Positions 9,041 to 17,774 of a DNA stretch of 64,000 bases are shown piece after piece (position 1 is the first letter of the stretch; each line of letters begins with the position of its first letter). A program made the translations under genes and the position numbers. The stretch lies in assembly GCA_016934535.1 (NCBI GenBank), contig JAFGSQ010000016.1:62001-126000 (forward strand), written 5' to 3'. This stretch comes from a candidate division WOR-3 bacterium (GTDB lineage: Bacteria > SDB-A). The notes beneath the pieces were generated by a model. That model searched no databases. It saw only the letters and a program-made list of their open reading frames with translations, and was not told where the DNA came from.

Positions 9041-10254
9041 GCGGAATTATAGTACAGAAATTCGGCGGGACAACTGTCGGCAGTCCTGAAAAAATTAAAC
9101 TCGTAGCCCGCGAAATTTCAGACATGGTCGACAAAGGATATAAAGTAACGGCAGTGGTTTCGGCCATGGGAGACCAAACTGATGATTTAATCACTTTAGC
9201 CCGTTCTGTTACAGAAAATCCGGACGCGAGAGAATTAGACATGCTCGTCACTGTCGGAGAAAGAATTTCAATTTCGCTTTTGTCCATGGCTCTGAATAGT
9301 CTCGGCAAAGATGCTATTTCTTTCACCGGGAGCCAAGCGGGTGTAATAACTGACTGCAATCACTGCGAAGCCAGAATTCTCAGGATAACTCCGGGAAGAA
9401 TCCTCGAGGCCTTGAATTCCGGTAAAATTGCCATAATCGCGGGTTTTCAGGGCGTCAGTGAAAAAAAAGAGATCACTACACTCGGAAGAGGTGGATCGGA
9501 CACTTCCGCGGTCGCTCTTGCGTGCGTGCTGGGAGCGGATTTCTGTGATATTTTCACAGATGTGGATGGTGTTTTCTGCTCAGATCCGAGAATACTGCCC
9601 AAAACAAAACTTATCGAACATATTTGCTATGATGAAATGATGGAAATGGCTTCGCTGGGAGCGAAAGTAGTCCACCCCAGGGCGGTCGAAATAGCATCCC
9701 GATACGATCTCGAAGTCAGAATCCGGAACATGGAGAATTATTTCAAAAAAGACTTCGGAGGTAAATTGACTCAAATAAAAAATGCCCCTATGTCCCTCGA
9801 AGCTGTCACCGTGAAAGGTTTGACGATAGATCACGAAGTGACTCTGATATCCGCCTCATTTAATGACGACCTCTGTCTTTCCTTCCTTCACTCCCTTTCT
9901 GAAAATAATGTGCCTGTCAGGAATTTCTTATATGAAAGCAAAGACGGATCGTTTTTACTTGAAGTCCTTATAAGCTCGAATTATTTTGAAAAAGCAAAAA
10001 AGACGGCACAAACATACGGATGCTGCAGATTCGAATCGTGGGACAATTACTCGATGATAAGCCTCGTGGGAACCGGCAGCGGTAACTCCCCCGAAGTAAT
10101 GGAAAAACTCAGTTCCATACTTATAAAGAACGGTTCAGTCCTTAAAATGCTGTCGGCATCAGAAGTAAAAGTAAGCTTTTTGCTTGAAGAAAACAAGGCC
10201 GCCGCCGTGCTAAAAGAACTCGCTTCAGAATTCGGTCTTTTCGAAGAAGATTGA
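9037..10254 (+). CDS. lysC: Aspartate kinase
   Basis: A 405-residue monofunctional aspartokinase that phosphorylates aspartate, feeding lysine, threonine and methionine. The N-terminus has the kinase signature KFGGTTVGSPEKI. TLGRGGSDTSAVALA and FTDVDGVFCSDPR mark the nucleotide and aspartate sites. About residues 265-405 form ACT-type regulatory modules (VTLISASF, MISLVGTGSG). The start overlaps the dapA stop by four bases. ACT domains imply allosteric control by an end-product amino acid. It converges on a small membrane gene with six bases between stops. Confidence 0.95.
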   Translation: MSGIIVQKFGGTTVGSPEKIKLVAREISDMVDKGYKVTAVVSAMGDQTDDLITLARSVTENPDARELDMLVTVGERISISLLSMALNSLGKDAISFTGSQAGVITDCNHCEARILRITPGRILEALNSGKIAIIAGFQGVSEKKEITTLGRGGSDTSAVALACVLGADFCDIFTDVDGVFCSDPRILPKTKLIEHICYDEMMEMASLGAKVVHPRAVEIASRYDLEVRIRNMENYFKKDFGGKLTQIKNAPMSLEAVTVKGLTIDHEVTLISASFNDDLCLSFLHSLSENNVPVRNFLYESKDGSFLLEVLISSNYFEKAKKTAQTYGCCRFESWDNYSMISLVGTGSGNSPEVMEKLSSILIKNGSVLKMLSASEVKVSFLLEENKAAAVLKELASEFGLFEED

Positions 10255-10260
10255 CCGGAT

Positions 10261-10554
10261 TTATCTGGATTCGCCTTTCTCGGCCGTTTTGACTTGTTTC
10301 TTTTTCTGAATACTGATTATAAGACCCAGAGGTATCAAAACAACATATCCTGCAATTAATAGAATCGGCGCCAGAGTGATCGAGCCCTGTCTCAAAAATA
10401 TATACCCGAACAAAACGGACACTATTCCCGCCGCTATTATAAGATAATTGTATATGTTCAGCCCCAAACCCTCGGTTGCCTGGTTTCTTTGAACTTTACC
10501 CGTATCTTTTGTGTCTTTGTCCTTCTTTTTTTCTTCAGTCTTCTTACTCGGCAT
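10261..10554 (-). CDS. Small two-helix membrane protein
   Basis: A 97-residue protein with a highly charged, lysine-rich N-terminal tail (residues 1-25), two hydrophobic segments (about 36-54 and 60-80) and a basic C-terminus. It follows the substrate-binding lipoprotein gene by about 25 bases on the same strand and is probably co-transcribed. The layout recalls small inner-membrane proteins with a cytoplasmic tail. No function can be assigned. Confidence 0.6.
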   Translation of the reverse strand: MPSKKTEEKKKDKDTKDTGKVQRNQATEGLGLNIYNYLIIAAGIVSVLFGYIFLRQGSITLAPILLIAGYVVLIPLGLIISIQKKKQVKTAEKGESR

Positions 10555-10578
10555 ATTATCTCCTTCTTGCGTGCAGTT

Positions 10579-12249
10579 TCACTCGTTTAACGGAAGAATG
10601 CGCCCTCTCTGTATCGTCAGTAATTTATAGCTGAGGTGGCTTCCGGATTCGAGGGCTATCTGCCCTGATACGCCGGAATAAATCCTCAAAGAGATTATTG
10701 CATCTCCCAATTGTTTGGAATTCTCAAAAACTCTGTTCTGGGCGGCGACAAGAATGATTTTCATTGAATCGTAACCCAATCTTGCAACGCGACTGGGTTC
10801 TCTCCCGTATTGTTCGGTGTACCCGTTTACGAATTCAAGAGTTTCCGTGCCGTAATAACCTTTTCCAGGGAAAACCGATCCAACTACCGCATCCTCTCCG
10901 TACCTTACTATTTCATCGTTGTTCCATAAAGAGGATCCCAGAAATCTGGCCTTGCAACCCATGAATCTTAGCGTCGGTGTAAGTTGGACGATTTCGCTCA
11001 CGCTCGAAGATATGAAAACTGCGTCTGGTTCCTCTAAAATGATTTCAGACGAAATTCTTGAATAATCACTGGTACCTCTGGGGAAAGTCCAGGAACCGGC
11101 GATTTCTGCGTTAAGATTTGTAGCGTAATCCGAAAATTTCCTCAAATCGTCTTCGTAACCTTCTCCGCCAACAACGCACAATCTTCTATAACCCGCTGTT
11201 TCCACAGCCCATTGAGCCAAAACATAAAGTTCCTCATCCGTTTCTGGTTTGTTAAGTTGAAAAATATAATTACCGATTTCACCGATTCCTTCCTGAGTCG
11301 CCGTCGGAGTCAACATTGGAACACCCGCCTCTTTACATATTTTCGCCACTTCAAATGAAGCCGAAGACAGCAAAGGACCTATGATGGCAATGACTCCTTC
11401 TTCGTATATGAGTTTTTTGGCGCATTGGACCGCCTGTGAGGCTTCTCCATAAGAATCGTACACCAGAATTTCCATGTTGCTGCCCCTGAGCGCAAGTTTT
11501 ACGCCATTTATGACCTCGGTGCTGTATTGAGCGTGTTGACCAGTCAGAGGCATTATTACGCCGACTAGCCTGGGATTGACACGGCGAAGGAAGGGCGGAC
11601 TTCCGGTGGCCAGGGGAGAATCCGGGTGATTTTTTTTTAAAAGATCCCATATTCTCTCCGATTCCTGCTGATTTCCCTCGCTGAACGCGGCTTTGGAGGC
11701 GAAATAAAGAATGTCCGGCGCGAGAGTCAGGGTTCTCTTTGCCTGGTATATTCCCATTAACTCTGCCGATGACAGATTCGCCGAAATCTCGTTTATTTTG
11801 TTTTGCGCTATGACCTTGTAAGGATCTTCGTTCGGTATCAAATCGTACATGTCAAGTATCGAGACAAAAGCCTCTTTGAAAGCCTGCTCGTCAGAATAAA
11901 TCTGAGAGAGAAGCCGCAGAGCGGAAATTCTGTTTTTCTTGGGCAGATCGCCTGAAGAAGTAAGCCCGAGCAGTATTTCTTCCGAACCGGGCAGGTCTCC
12001 GAGCATGTATGAGCTAAGGGCGATCATGTATTCGGTCTCCTGCCTTGTGGAATCGGAAGGAGAGGAAGCCAGAATCTGTTTAAAAATTATTATGGCGTCG
12101 GAATATTCTCCGAGATCGTATTTTTCAAAAGCCATCCTGTTCAGATCTTCGATATACACTGACTCTTCTGTTCCGTCTCTCCGCAAAGTCGTACATGACA
12201 AAACGAGAAGAATCGAAAATCCCAAGGTGAGCAGGTGTTTTTTTTTCAC
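10579..12249 (-). CDS. Lipoprotein with helical repeats and a periplasmic leucine-binding-type domain
   Basis: A 556-residue lipoprotein with signal peptide and lipobox LVLSC near residue 19. Residues about 35-200 are TPR-like helices (LNRMAFEKYDLGEYSDAIIIFKQ). From about 210 a type I periplasmic-binding fold of the Leu/Ile/Val family follows (RLVGVIMPLTGQHAQYSTEV, AIIGPLLSSASFEVAKI, GVPMLTPTATQEGIGE). This order, TPR then binding fold on a lipoprotein, matches LpoA-type penicillin-binding-protein activators and related orphan receptors. No permease or ATPase is next to it, which favours a non-transport role. The start overlaps the DUF1858 stop (GTGA). Confidence 0.75.
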   Translation of the reverse strand: MKKKHLLTLGFSILLVLSCTTLRRDGTEESVYIEDLNRMAFEKYDLGEYSDAIIIFKQILASSPSDSTRQETEYMIALSSYMLGDLPGSEEILLGLTSSGDLPKKNRISALRLLSQIYSDEQAFKEAFVSILDMYDLIPNEDPYKVIAQNKINEISANLSSAELMGIYQAKRTLTLAPDILYFASKAAFSEGNQQESERIWDLLKKNHPDSPLATGSPPFLRRVNPRLVGVIMPLTGQHAQYSTEVINGVKLALRGSNMEILVYDSYGEASQAVQCAKKLIYEEGVIAIIGPLLSSASFEVAKICKEAGVPMLTPTATQEGIGEIGNYIFQLNKPETDEELYVLAQWAVETAGYRRLCVVGGEGYEDDLRKFSDYATNLNAEIAGSWTFPRGTSDYSRISSEIILEEPDAVFISSSVSEIVQLTPTLRFMGCKARFLGSSLWNNDEIVRYGEDAVVGSVFPGKGYYGTETLEFVNGYTEQYGREPSRVARLGYDSMKIILVAAQNRVFENSKQLGDAIISLRIYSGVSGQIALESGSHLSYKLLTIQRGRILPLNE

Positions 12250-12458
12250 TTCTCTTTGACTGAAATTAATTCGTTCATTTCCTTAACTATCTGATCTACG
12301 TCGAGCCCGTGAGCCAAAAGGCCGTCTTTCAGAGATTCTCCTGCCGCCAGAACACAGCCAAGGCAATGGAGGTTGTACTTATGAAAAACTTCGAGAGTTT
12401 CAGGATATTTTTGAATTACTTCGGTTAGTTTTGTATCGGGCGTGATGACATCAGACAT
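12246..12458 (-). CDS. DUF1858-family protein
   Basis: A 70-residue protein typical of DUF1858: an ITPDTKLTEVIQKYP start, a conserved His-Cys-x2-Cys site (LHCLGCVLA) and a helical C-terminus. Such proteins occur beside hybrid-cluster proteins and as the N-terminal domain of ScdA/RIC iron-sulfur repair proteins, so a redox or metal-linked role is likely but untested. Start: ATG with GGAGG three bases upstream. It is coupled by GTGA to the lipoprotein gene. Confidence 0.8.
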   Translation of the reverse strand: MSDVITPDTKLTEVIQKYPETLEVFHKYNLHCLGCVLAAGESLKDGLLAHGLDVDQIVKEMNELISVKEK

Positions 12459-12506
12459 AATACCTCCGAATTATATTTTTTACTTTTTTTCCTCATTTAT
12501 CAACTA

Positions 12507-12534
12507 AATATATCCGAAATAAGCCATAAAGCAA
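12507..12534 (-). promoter_or_regulatory. Putative promoter for the DUF1858-lipoprotein unit
   Basis: On the minus strand, TTGCTT is followed after 16 bases by TATATT (five of six matches), about 50 bases before the DUF1858 ATG. It lies in the gap downstream of the endonuclease III gene. Moderate match only. Confidence 0.4.
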
Positions 12535-12540
12535 GCCCCT

Positions 12541-13188
12541 TTAAGGACAATCGAGCTTTTGAGCGACTGCACAGCAGTATCTTGATATATCGCAACTTCC
12601 GCAAGCAGGTTTTCTGGCTTTGCAAATTTCTCTTCCGTGATCTCCGATTACGAACGAGAATTTTGTCATAATCTTTGCCGGAATAACTTTAATGAGCTCG
12701 AATTCTATTTCGTCGGGAGTAAGACCTTCCGGCACAAGTCCCAACCGGGCGGTGACTCTGATAAAGTGCGTGTCTACAATTATTGCGGGTTTACCGAGAT
12801 ATTCTCCGATGAAAAGATTGGCCGTTTTCCTTCCCACACCGGGAATTTTAACCAGTTCATCCATATCCTCCGGAATTGAGCCTCTGAATTCTTTCACAAT
12901 GAATGAGGCTGCATCTTTCAGCCTTCTGGATTTCATCTTGTACATTCCTACCGGCTTGAGCAGTTTCTCAAGAAACTCAATATCTGCCTTCGACAAATCC
13001 ACAAGAGAGGGATATTTCCTGAAAAGCGTAGGTGTAATTGAATTGACCCTTGCGTCGAGAGTTTGCGCCGAGAGTATGCCTGAAAGAAGCAGTTCGTGCG
13101 GTTCCTTGTAAACAAGATGACAACCGGCTCCGGGATACAAATCAGACAGGCGCTCGAATATTTTTGAAATTCTCGATTCAACTTTCAT
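12541..13188 (-). CDS. nth: Endonuclease III
   Basis: A 215-residue base-excision DNA glycosylase/AP lyase acting on oxidised pyrimidines. Helix-hairpin-helix LVKIPGVGRKTA carries the catalytic lysine K121; D139 lies in IIVDTHFIRV. The C-terminal iron-sulfur loop is complete (C-x6-C-x2-C-x5-C). The frame stays open further upstream, to 13479, but the ATG at 13188 has AAAGGAT in front, matches the family N-terminus, and avoids overlap with the divergent radical SAM gene. Length is normal. Confidence 0.95.
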   Translation of the reverse strand: MKVESRISKIFERLSDLYPGAGCHLVYKEPHELLLSGILSAQTLDARVNSITPTLFRKYPSLVDLSKADIEFLEKLLKPVGMYKMKSRRLKDAASFIVKEFRGSIPEDMDELVKIPGVGRKTANLFIGEYLGKPAIIVDTHFIRVTARLGLVPEGLTPDEIEFELIKVIPAKIMTKFSFVIGDHGREICKARKPACGSCDISRYCCAVAQKLDCP

Positions 13189-13281
13189 CTTTATCCTTTC
13201 AGAAATTAGAATGAACCTGACAGAACAGACCATCTGAATTAAAACATAAAATTTGTCACATGAAAACATCCTCAAACTCTG

Positions 13282-13310
13282 TTGACTGTAATCTCCTCGT
13301 GTAATATATA
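13282..13310 (+). promoter_or_regulatory. Putative promoter for the PflX-like gene
   Basis: TTGACT (13282-13287) and TATATA (13305-13310) are 17 bases apart. The start point would fall near 13317, right at the GTG that begins the frame, so translation may begin at the ATG at 13349 instead. Confidence 0.5.
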
Positions 13311-13315
13311 TTCTC

Positions 13316-14299
13316 GTGAATTCTGAAATACCTTTATACACCGCTCTTATGAAAAAAGGTTCTCTGGGTGAAACAACCGCCGAGTTAGAAAGAATACTCG
13401 AAAAATGCGAACTTTGTCCCAGAAAATGCGGTGTCAACAGGCTCAAGGGTGAAAAAGGATTCTGCAGGTCGGGAAACAAAGCTTTGATCTCCTCTTACGG
13501 GCCTCATTTCGGAGAAGAACCGTTTATCAGCGGGAAAAACGGTTCCGGGACCGTATTTTTCGCAAACTGCACTATGCGATGTGTTTATTGCCAAAACTAT
13601 CAGATAAGTCAGAATTATTCCGATAGTGCGTCTCGATCAGTCGATGTATCTTTGGCTGAAATCATGCTTTCCCTTCAGCACACCGGCTGTGAAAACATCA
13701 ATCTGGTAACTCCCACTCATTATTTACCTCAGATATCCGCTTCAATCTTAACCGCAGCCGAAAAGGGACTGATTCTGCCTCTGGTTTATAACTGCGGAGG
13801 TTATGAGAATCCTGACGTCATAAAACTTCTTGAGGGGATAATTGACATTTACATGCCCGACGTGAAATATTACGACGAATCACTGGCACAAAAATACTCC
13901 GGCGCACCCTTCTATTTTGAAAACGCGATTAAATCGCTCGAAGTAATGATAGAACAGACAGGCAATTTCACTGCAGGAAAGAACGGAAAGGGCGCCAGGG
14001 GAGTTGTCTTGAGACATCTGGTCCTTCCGGGAAATTCAAGTGACAGTAAAAATATTCTGTCATCAGTGAAAGAAATAATTGGTGTAAATATCTGTCTCAG
14101 CATCATGTCACAGTACTATCCCTGCAATGTCGCAGGGCTGTATCCTGAACTTAACAGAACGCTGGGAAAAGACGAATATTCCGAGGTCGTGGATTTTGCC
14201 TGCGATCTGGGTTTTGATAATGTCTTCGCTCAGGATTTGAACGAATCTCCTTATATTTATAAACCGGACTTCAGGAAAGACAAGCCTTTTGAAACATGA
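13316..14299 (+). CDS. Radical SAM protein of the PflX (COG1313) type
   Basis: About 327 residues. The radical SAM cluster motif is C85-x3-C89-x2-C92 in NCTMRCVYCQNYQIS. An N-terminal cysteine group (C31, C34, C38, C50) resembles the extra cluster region of pyruvate-formate-lyase-activating-enzyme homologues. The C-terminal half keeps the barrel (LPGNSSDS, MSQYYP). This group is widespread and its substrate is unknown. The frame starts at GTG 13316 without a Shine-Dalgarno and probably at or upstream of the transcription start. The ATG at 13349 would give 316 residues and is a fair alternative. Adjacent genes do not suggest a substrate. Confidence 0.82.
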   Translation: MNSEIPLYTALMKKGSLGETTAELERILEKCELCPRKCGVNRLKGEKGFCRSGNKALISSYGPHFGEEPFISGKNGSGTVFFANCTMRCVYCQNYQISQNYSDSASRSVDVSLAEIMLSLQHTGCENINLVTPTHYLPQISASILTAAEKGLILPLVYNCGGYENPDVIKLLEGIIDIYMPDVKYYDESLAQKYSGAPFYFENAIKSLEVMIEQTGNFTAGKNGKGARGVVLRHLVLPGNSSDSKNILSSVKEIIGVNICLSIMSQYYPCNVAGLYPELNRTLGKDEYSEVVDFACDLGFDNVFAQDLNESPYIYKPDFRKDKPFET

Positions 14300-14303
14300 T
14301 GAA

Positions 14304-14621
14304 TCAGGTTTCGTCTTCGGTTTTTTTCAGGCGAAAAAAAAGTGCCGCAGCATTGGCTGCGCAAAACACTGACGTCAAAGCTATCCCCGCAATCCCTGAA
14401 TACTCGAAAAACCTGTATGTCTCGGCTACTATCCAACCGAGTGCTCCAACGACTGCAAAATAAGCGAAATGTTCTTTGAGAATTTTCTCTTTTTTTGACA
14501 ATCTTTTCCTGAGGATTTTCGGCTTTTTGTATGATTCTTTCTGTCCGAGCATTACACTCCAGCTTCCGAAAAATAACAAAAGAATCCCTCCCGTTATTCT
14601 GCTCAATAATACAGTAACCAT
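14304..14621 (-). CDS. Small membrane protein, three hydrophobic segments
   Basis: A 105-residue protein starting at an ATG with AAGGAG seven bases upstream; a TTG 24 bases earlier lacks such a site. Hydrophobic segments lie near residues 4-22, 50-68 and 74-92, separated by a lysine-rich loop (KKPKILRKRLSKKEK). The C-terminal tail is acidic. No family is recognised. It converges on the PflX-like gene with four bases between them. Confidence 0.6.
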   Translation of the reverse strand: MVTVLLSRITGGILLLFFGSWSVMLGQKESYKKPKILRKRLSKKEKILKEHFAYFAVVGALGWIVAETYRFFEYSGIAGIALTSVFCAANAAALFFRLKKTEDET

Positions 14622-14660
14622 GGATTTTCTCCTTTTTCCGTGCAAATTCAGGCAAGTGTT

Positions 14661-14688
14661 TTGATATTCCGGACGAAACCTGTATAAT
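14661..14688 (+). promoter_or_regulatory. Promoter for exonuclease III gene
   Basis: TTGATA (14661-14666), a 16-base spacer and a perfect TATAAT (14683-14688) lie about 40 bases before the xth ATG. This is one of the better promoter matches in the window. Confidence 0.72.
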
Positions 14689-14730
14689 ATATCAACACGA
14701 AAAGAGAAGCAACTTCAACCGGAAGAAAAC

Positions 14731-15504
14731 ATGAAAATCGCATCCTGGAATGTAAATTCGCTTAAAATGCGTGCCGAATACCTTCACATCTGGCTCGAAA
14801 AAAATGACGTCGATATCATCCTTCTTCAGGAGATAAAAACCACCGACGATAAATTTCCAGTCTCATTTTTTCAAGAAGTCGGCTACAGATCATATTATTA
14901 CGGTCAGAAATCATACAACGGAGTGGCGATCCTTTCAAAAATGACTTTGGAAAATGTCGTCAAGGGGCTTGACGGATATCTTGAAGAAGAAAAAAGGTTC
15001 ATATCAGCACAGTTAGGTGATTTTGTCTTTGCCAGCGTTTACGTCCCCAACGGTAAGTCTCCCGAAGACCCGGCTTTTAAAATTAAGCTCTCTTTTCTCG
15101 AAAAACTGAAAAACCATCTGGTAGGCATTCCCAAACCAAATACTGTAGTCGGAGGCGATTTCAACGTGGCTGTTCGGGACATTGACGTTTGGGATCCCGT
15201 TTACCTCGACGGCTCTATCTGTTTCCACAGTTCTGAAAGACAGAGAATGCAGGCTATTCTAGACAGCGGTTTTGTGGACTCTTTCGCGAAAACCCATCCC
15301 GACAAACAGTCATTCTCTTGGTGGGACTACCGCGACGGAGCTTTTCATAAGAATCACGGTATGAGGCTTGATTATATCCTTGTATCCGAAAACCTGTCCG
15401 ATAGGATCGTCTCAAGTTCTATAGACAGGGAATCGAGGAAAAAAGCGGGAGAGTTGAAACCTTCGGATCACTCTCCCGTTCTGATTGAAATCAGGGAGCG
15501 ATGA
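14731..15504 (+). CDS. xthA: Exodeoxyribonuclease III
   Basis: A 257-residue AP endonuclease/3'-5' exonuclease of the EEP fold. Motifs in order: MKIASWNVNSLKMR (Asn), LLQEIKT (metal-binding Glu), YVPNG (catalytic Tyr region), VVGGDFNVA (Asp-x-Asn), and LDYILVS with PSDHSPV (Asp-His pair) at the C-terminus. The set is complete and the length is standard. It repairs abasic sites, the product made by endonuclease III, whose gene is about 1.5 kb away. The 3' end overlaps a converging lipoprotein gene by 14 bases. Confidence 0.95.
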   Translation: MKIASWNVNSLKMRAEYLHIWLEKNDVDIILLQEIKTTDDKFPVSFFQEVGYRSYYYGQKSYNGVAILSKMTLENVVKGLDGYLEEEKRFISAQLGDFVFASVYVPNGKSPEDPAFKIKLSFLEKLKNHLVGIPKPNTVVGGDFNVAVRDIDVWDPVYLDGSICFHSSERQRMQAILDSGFVDSFAKTHPDKQSFSWWDYRDGAFHKNHGMRLDYILVSENLSDRIVSSSIDRESRKKAGELKPSDHSPVLIEIRER

Positions 15505-16000
15505 TTTCCAGAAGCGCTTCCGTCACTTTTGCCTGAATCTCTGCATTTTCAGGATTTGACAAGTGACTCGCTATCCATATAAATTCGTCTTCGGTCATGG
15601 AGTACTTTCTGTAAATGTTTTTTTCGGATTCAGTAAAATTTCCCCCGACCGTTATGTTGTTGTAATTGTCTACGATTTCTTTATTATTTGTTTTAAAAGC
15701 TGAATCCGCGAGTTGTTCATACGTTACTCCAAGACTGTCCAGATAATTTTTTCCCGCTTCCGCTCTCTGCTGTATAAGCGAGTTTATGTCTTTCGCGCAC
15801 ATAATATATCTTTCAGACATATCTTCAGTAATTATTCCGTCCGCCGGAGGCGTGAAGACTACGTCCATGGTGTCTACTGTGATGGTGTCTATTGCGCCGT
15901 TGACTCCTGCCAGGGTCGAGTCTCCTGAGTCACCGGGTTTTTGACTGCACGATAACAATGTTAAAACAGTCAGGATAACTGCTGTGTAAACTCTTTTCAC
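15491..16000 (-). CDS. Lipoprotein of unknown function
   Basis: 169 residues: signal peptide, lipobox LLSC (cysteine near 18), a Ser/Gly/Asp-rich linker to about residue 45, and a helical domain with acidic and asparagine-rich stretches (SALT-free NNKEIVDNYNNITVGG). No family is recognised. It is the last gene of the folB-pan operon, 46 bases after the LytR_C-like lipoprotein gene, so it may act in the same envelope process. It could also be independently expressed. Confidence 0.6.
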   Translation of the reverse strand: MKRVYTAVILTVLTLLSCSQKPGDSGDSTLAGVNGAIDTITVDTMDVVFTPPADGIITEDMSERYIMCAKDINSLIQQRAEAGKNYLDSLGVTYEQLADSAFKTNNKEIVDNYNNITVGGNFTESEKNIYRKYSMTEDEFIWIASHLSNPENAEIQAKVTEALLEIIAP

Positions 16001-16046
16001 GATTCCTCCTTTTATAAACTATAAACTAAAAATTCGAATATGAAAT

Positions 16047-16502
16047 TTACCATATTTTGTTGAAAGAATCCATACATCCGAAATATTTTTCGTAATCAGG
16101 CCCTACGATAATAGTGACGTCGTGCATGCAGTTTTTCTTTATCTCGACGAGAGGAGGAGATATCGAGGAAGCCCGGCAAAGGATTTTAGCGTTTCTGCCG
16201 GTTGAATCTTTTCTATCGACGACGAATGATCTGTCGAGTTCGGGTTCATACCAATTGTCAATCCTGATTACGTCGAATATGAATAAAGTTTCGTTGAACA
16301 ACACTCTTGTGGATTTTAGTGTGTCAGCGACGTATCTGCCGAGAGCGTCTTTTCCTGTTCCGTTAAGTATTTCAACCAGCACCGTGTCCTGCGGATACTG
16401 AGAATAATCTGCGTACGGATTTTCAGTTTGCAACCTGATTTTCGGAGGTTTGCTGCAGGACAGCAAAAGGATTAAAACAACTATCGGTAAATTTTTTTTC
16501 AC
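16047..16502 (-). CDS. Lipoprotein with LytR C-terminal-like domain
   Basis: 151 residues with signal peptide and lipobox LLLSC. The mature part contains VLVEILNGTGKDALGRYVADTL, the start of the LytR_C fold (VxVxNGTGxxGLAxxVAxxL), and ends with VTIIVGPDYEKYFGC. LytR_C domains are found on envelope and cell-wall proteins and probably bind polymers. The GTG start overlaps the stop of the GlmU-like gene (GTGA), which ties it to cell-wall precursor synthesis. Exact role unknown. Confidence 0.68.
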   Translation of the reverse strand: MKKNLPIVVLILLLSCSKPPKIRLQTENPYADYSQYPQDTVLVEILNGTGKDALGRYVADTLKSTRVLFNETLFIFDVIRIDNWYEPELDRSFVVDRKDSTGRNAKILCRASSISPPLVEIKKNCMHDVTIIVGPDYEKYFGCMDSFNKIW

Positions 16503-17422
16503 GCGGTTTCACCGTTTTTCAAAACAAAGTCTTTTAAATGGCAATGCGGACCCACGACGCAATTTTCGCCAATTTTTGTTTTTCCGGTCAGGTACGCGAA
16601 AGGGTGGATCACCGACCCCGCCCCTATATCAACCTCGTAATCGATGACAGTATTCTCTGGAGACGTTATTGTGACGCCTTTCTTCATCAGTTCGTTCATT
16701 TTGTCATTTCTTACCAAGGAGCTCAGAATTGAAAGTTCGGCCCTGTCGTTAGCTCCCTGAAATTCTGAAGAATCGCTGGCAATTGAATACATGACTCTCA
16801 CTCTTTTCTTATTCAATATCCGGATCGTGTCGGTTAGATAATACTCTTTCTGATCGTTTTCCGGCTTCACTTCAGCGAGGGATTCAAACAGCATTTTCCT
16901 TTCGCAGATCATGATTCCAGTGTTGACAAGTTTTATAAGTTTTTCAGAATCGTTTGCATCTCTGGCTTCCCTGATGGCCGACAAATTCTCGCCTTCAGTT
17001 ATCAGTCTGCCGTACGAACCTGGTTTATCGAGCTTCATACCGAGAATAGAGGCAGTCGCTTTTTCGGACCGAAGAATAAAATCCTCCAGCGTTTTAGCTT
17101 TAACCAGAGGCACGTCTCCGTAAAGCACCAAAATTCTCATGGATCCTGAAAACATCTTTTCTGTCTGCAGAACTGCGTGACCGGTGCCCAGCTGTGGTTT
17201 CTGTTCGACAAATTCCAGGGGTCTTGATTTGAAAAATTCCATAATCAGATCGCCCCCTTTTCCGATTACAACCACCGTTTTATCAGGATGTAATCTATCC
17301 GCCTGATCCAAAACATAACAGAGCATAGGATATCCCGCCACTTCGAGCAGAGCTTTGGGTGTTTCCGACTTCATTCTTTTGCCTTCACCCGCGGCAAGTA
17401 TTACAACGCCTAAGCCGTTCAT
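16499..17422 (-). CDS. GlmU-type N-acetylglucosamine-1-phosphate uridylyltransferase lacking the acetyltransferase domain
   Basis: 307 residues. The N-terminal nucleotidyltransferase has VVILAAGEGKRMKSETPKAL, QLGTGHAV, and YGDVPL with the metal-binding Asp. NTGIMICERK and KEYYLTD also match GlmU, which makes UDP-GlcNAc. After about residue 230 only a short left-handed helix (ITSPENTVIDYEVDIGAGSV onwards) remains, ending with LKNGETA. Canonical GlmU is about 450 residues and continues into an acetyltransferase that this protein lacks. A separate hexapeptide-rich GlmU-like protein is encoded at 27178-28353 and may supply the missing step. It sits one base after panD. Confidence 0.85.
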   Translation of the reverse strand: MNGLGVVILAAGEGKRMKSETPKALLEVAGYPMLCYVLDQADRLHPDKTVVVIGKGGDLIMEFFKSRPLEFVEQKPQLGTGHAVLQTEKMFSGSMRILVLYGDVPLVKAKTLEDFILRSEKATASILGMKLDKPGSYGRLITEGENLSAIREARDANDSEKLIKLVNTGIMICERKMLFESLAEVKPENDQKEYYLTDTIRILNKKRVRVMYSIASDSSEFQGANDRAELSILSSLVRNDKMNELMKKGVTITSPENTVIDYEVDIGAGSVIHPFAYLTGKTKIGENCVVGPHCHLKDFVLKNGETA

Positions 17423-17423
17423 T

Positions 17424-17774
17424 CTAATTAATCAATCTGTTGTCGCCGTCAAATTTCAAGACAGTCATTTCAAAGCTGTCAATCTCTTCCATAGACAACA
17501 GCACCTCTGACATTATTATCAGCCTGTCGTTTGGGAGACCCAACCTCGCAGCAGCTCCGTTCAGCTTGACTTCACCCGAGAACGGCTCTTCCTCTATAAT
17601 GTATGTTTGAAATCTTTCTCCGTTGTTGAGATTGGCGACGAGAACCATTTCACCCGGCATCAAAGACGCCTTTTTCAGTATTTCAGAATCAATTCCTATA
17701 CTGCCGGTGTAAGCGAGGTTGGCCTCTGTCACTTTAAGCCCGTGTAGTTTGACTTTCACAAATCTCCTCAGCAT
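17424..17774 (-). CDS. panD: Aspartate 1-decarboxylase
   Basis: A 116-residue pyruvoyl enzyme that makes beta-alanine for pantothenate. The self-cleavage site G24-S25 lies in AYTGSIGID. GAAARLGLPNDRLIIMS marks the double-psi barrel end. Length is standard. It lies directly after panC with no spacer, so both pantothenate enzymes are co-expressed. PanB is not in the window. Confidence 0.95.
   Translation of the reverse strand: MLRRFVKVKLHGLKVTEANLAYTGSIGIDSEILKKASLMPGEMVLVANLNNGERFQTYIIEEEPFSGEVKLNGAAARLGLPNDRLIIMSEVLLSMEEIDSFEMTVLKFDGDNRLIN

Noticed and set aside
13189-13479. 97-codon upstream extension of the endonuclease III frame
   Set aside because: The extension has no family match and overlaps the divergent radical SAM gene; the ATG at 13188 has a ribosome site.
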